Source of the DNA: Lichenibacterium minor
Lineage (GTDB): Bacteria; Pseudomonadota; Alphaproteobacteria; Rhizobiales; Beijerinckiaceae
Length of the DNA stretch: 64,000 nucleotides
Direction: 5' to 3'
NCBI RefSeq assembly: GCF_004137685.1
Contig: NZ_QYBB01000020.1
Location: 28,842-92,841 of the forward strand
Part shown: positions 63,952 through 64,000 of the stretch, one piece after another
Numbering within the stretch: the first letter of the stretch is position 1
Layout: every line of letters begins with the position of its first letter
Position numbers and translations under genes: made by a program
The notes under the pieces: model-generated
The model's database searches: none
What the model was told of the DNA's origin: nothing
What the model saw: the letters and a program-made list of their open reading frames with translations, nothing else

Positions 63952-64000
63952 TCAGGCCGGCACGGCGATTGGCTGGCCTCGCAGCGTGAGGCGGATGGCA
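63952..64000 (-). CDS. end of an unidentified gene running off the window
   Basis: The last 15 codons before TGA read AIRLTLRGQPIAVPA, which looks like a genuine C-terminus, but it is too short to identify. It would be the gene upstream of the AraC regulator on the same strand. Confidence 0.25.
   Translation of the reverse strand, partial: AIRLTLRGQPIAVPA

Overview
The window is about 64 kb of GC-rich chromosome with high GC3 coding and a gene content typical of an alphaproteobacterium of the Hyphomicrobiales (Methylobacterium/Beijerinckiaceae-like). The evidence is an Omp2-type alpha porin, the SRP RNA-dnaX-ybaB-recR cluster, a hopanoid-type sugar epimerase next to hisB, cytochrome c maturation genes, DUF155, DUF1328-like and SWIB proteins. 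The taxonomy is inferred from gene content only.

Layout. 1-13.9 kb is core chromosome: 3' end of mutY, DUF155 gene, ribF, a membrane GGDEF/EAL protein, a selenium cassette (selD plus a three-gene PhnDCE-like ABC transporter), recR, ybaB, dnaX and the SRP RNA. 14.1-15.9 kb is a lower-GC patch with two orphan genes bracketed by a short inverted motif. 16-24 kb holds an SDR, a WD40 protein, a Met/His-rich exported protein, a racemase, a phosphopantetheinyl transferase, gluQ, an AlkA-like glycosylase, an esterase and a porin. 24.6-31.1 kb holds a DJ-1 protein, DUF427, and the ccm genes in two blocks (ccmC-D-G and ccmA-B) separated by unrelated genes. 31.2-36 kb is acnA, a Uma2 protein and serC. 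36-39.2 kb is an accessory patch: a DUF3800 protein and a two-gene operon of a nucleoid-associated (NA37/NdpA-like) protein overlapping a RelA/SpoT-type synthetase. 39.5-47.2 kb is core again: an amber-interrupted SWIB gene, a glycosyltransferase, a two-component system, an aldo/keto reductase, an SDR, a methyltransferase and an M20 amidohydrolase.

47.2-53.96 kb is a nested mobile region. The last 153 bp of the amidohydrolase gene recur at 53810-53962 (147 of 153 identical), bracketing an island with two tandem paralogous genes of unknown function. Into it an IS1595-family transposon (49834-53699, 25-bp perfect terminal inverted repeats, perfect 8-bp target duplication CTCCGAAA) has inserted. 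Besides its transposase it carries a stand-alone caspase-like protein (His71/Cys111), two small unknown proteins and an AlbA_2/RecG-like ATPase-domain protein placed 14 bp behind the transposase gene. This passenger set and the RelA/SpoT-NA37 operon are the best candidates for undescribed systems.

54-64 kb: an integral-membrane chemoreceptor with a small partner, three small exported or lipoproteins, a LuxR regulator broken by a frameshift, hpnA, hisB, a DHH phosphoesterase, a DMT exporter and an AraC regulator. No tRNA, full rRNA or CRISPR array was seen.
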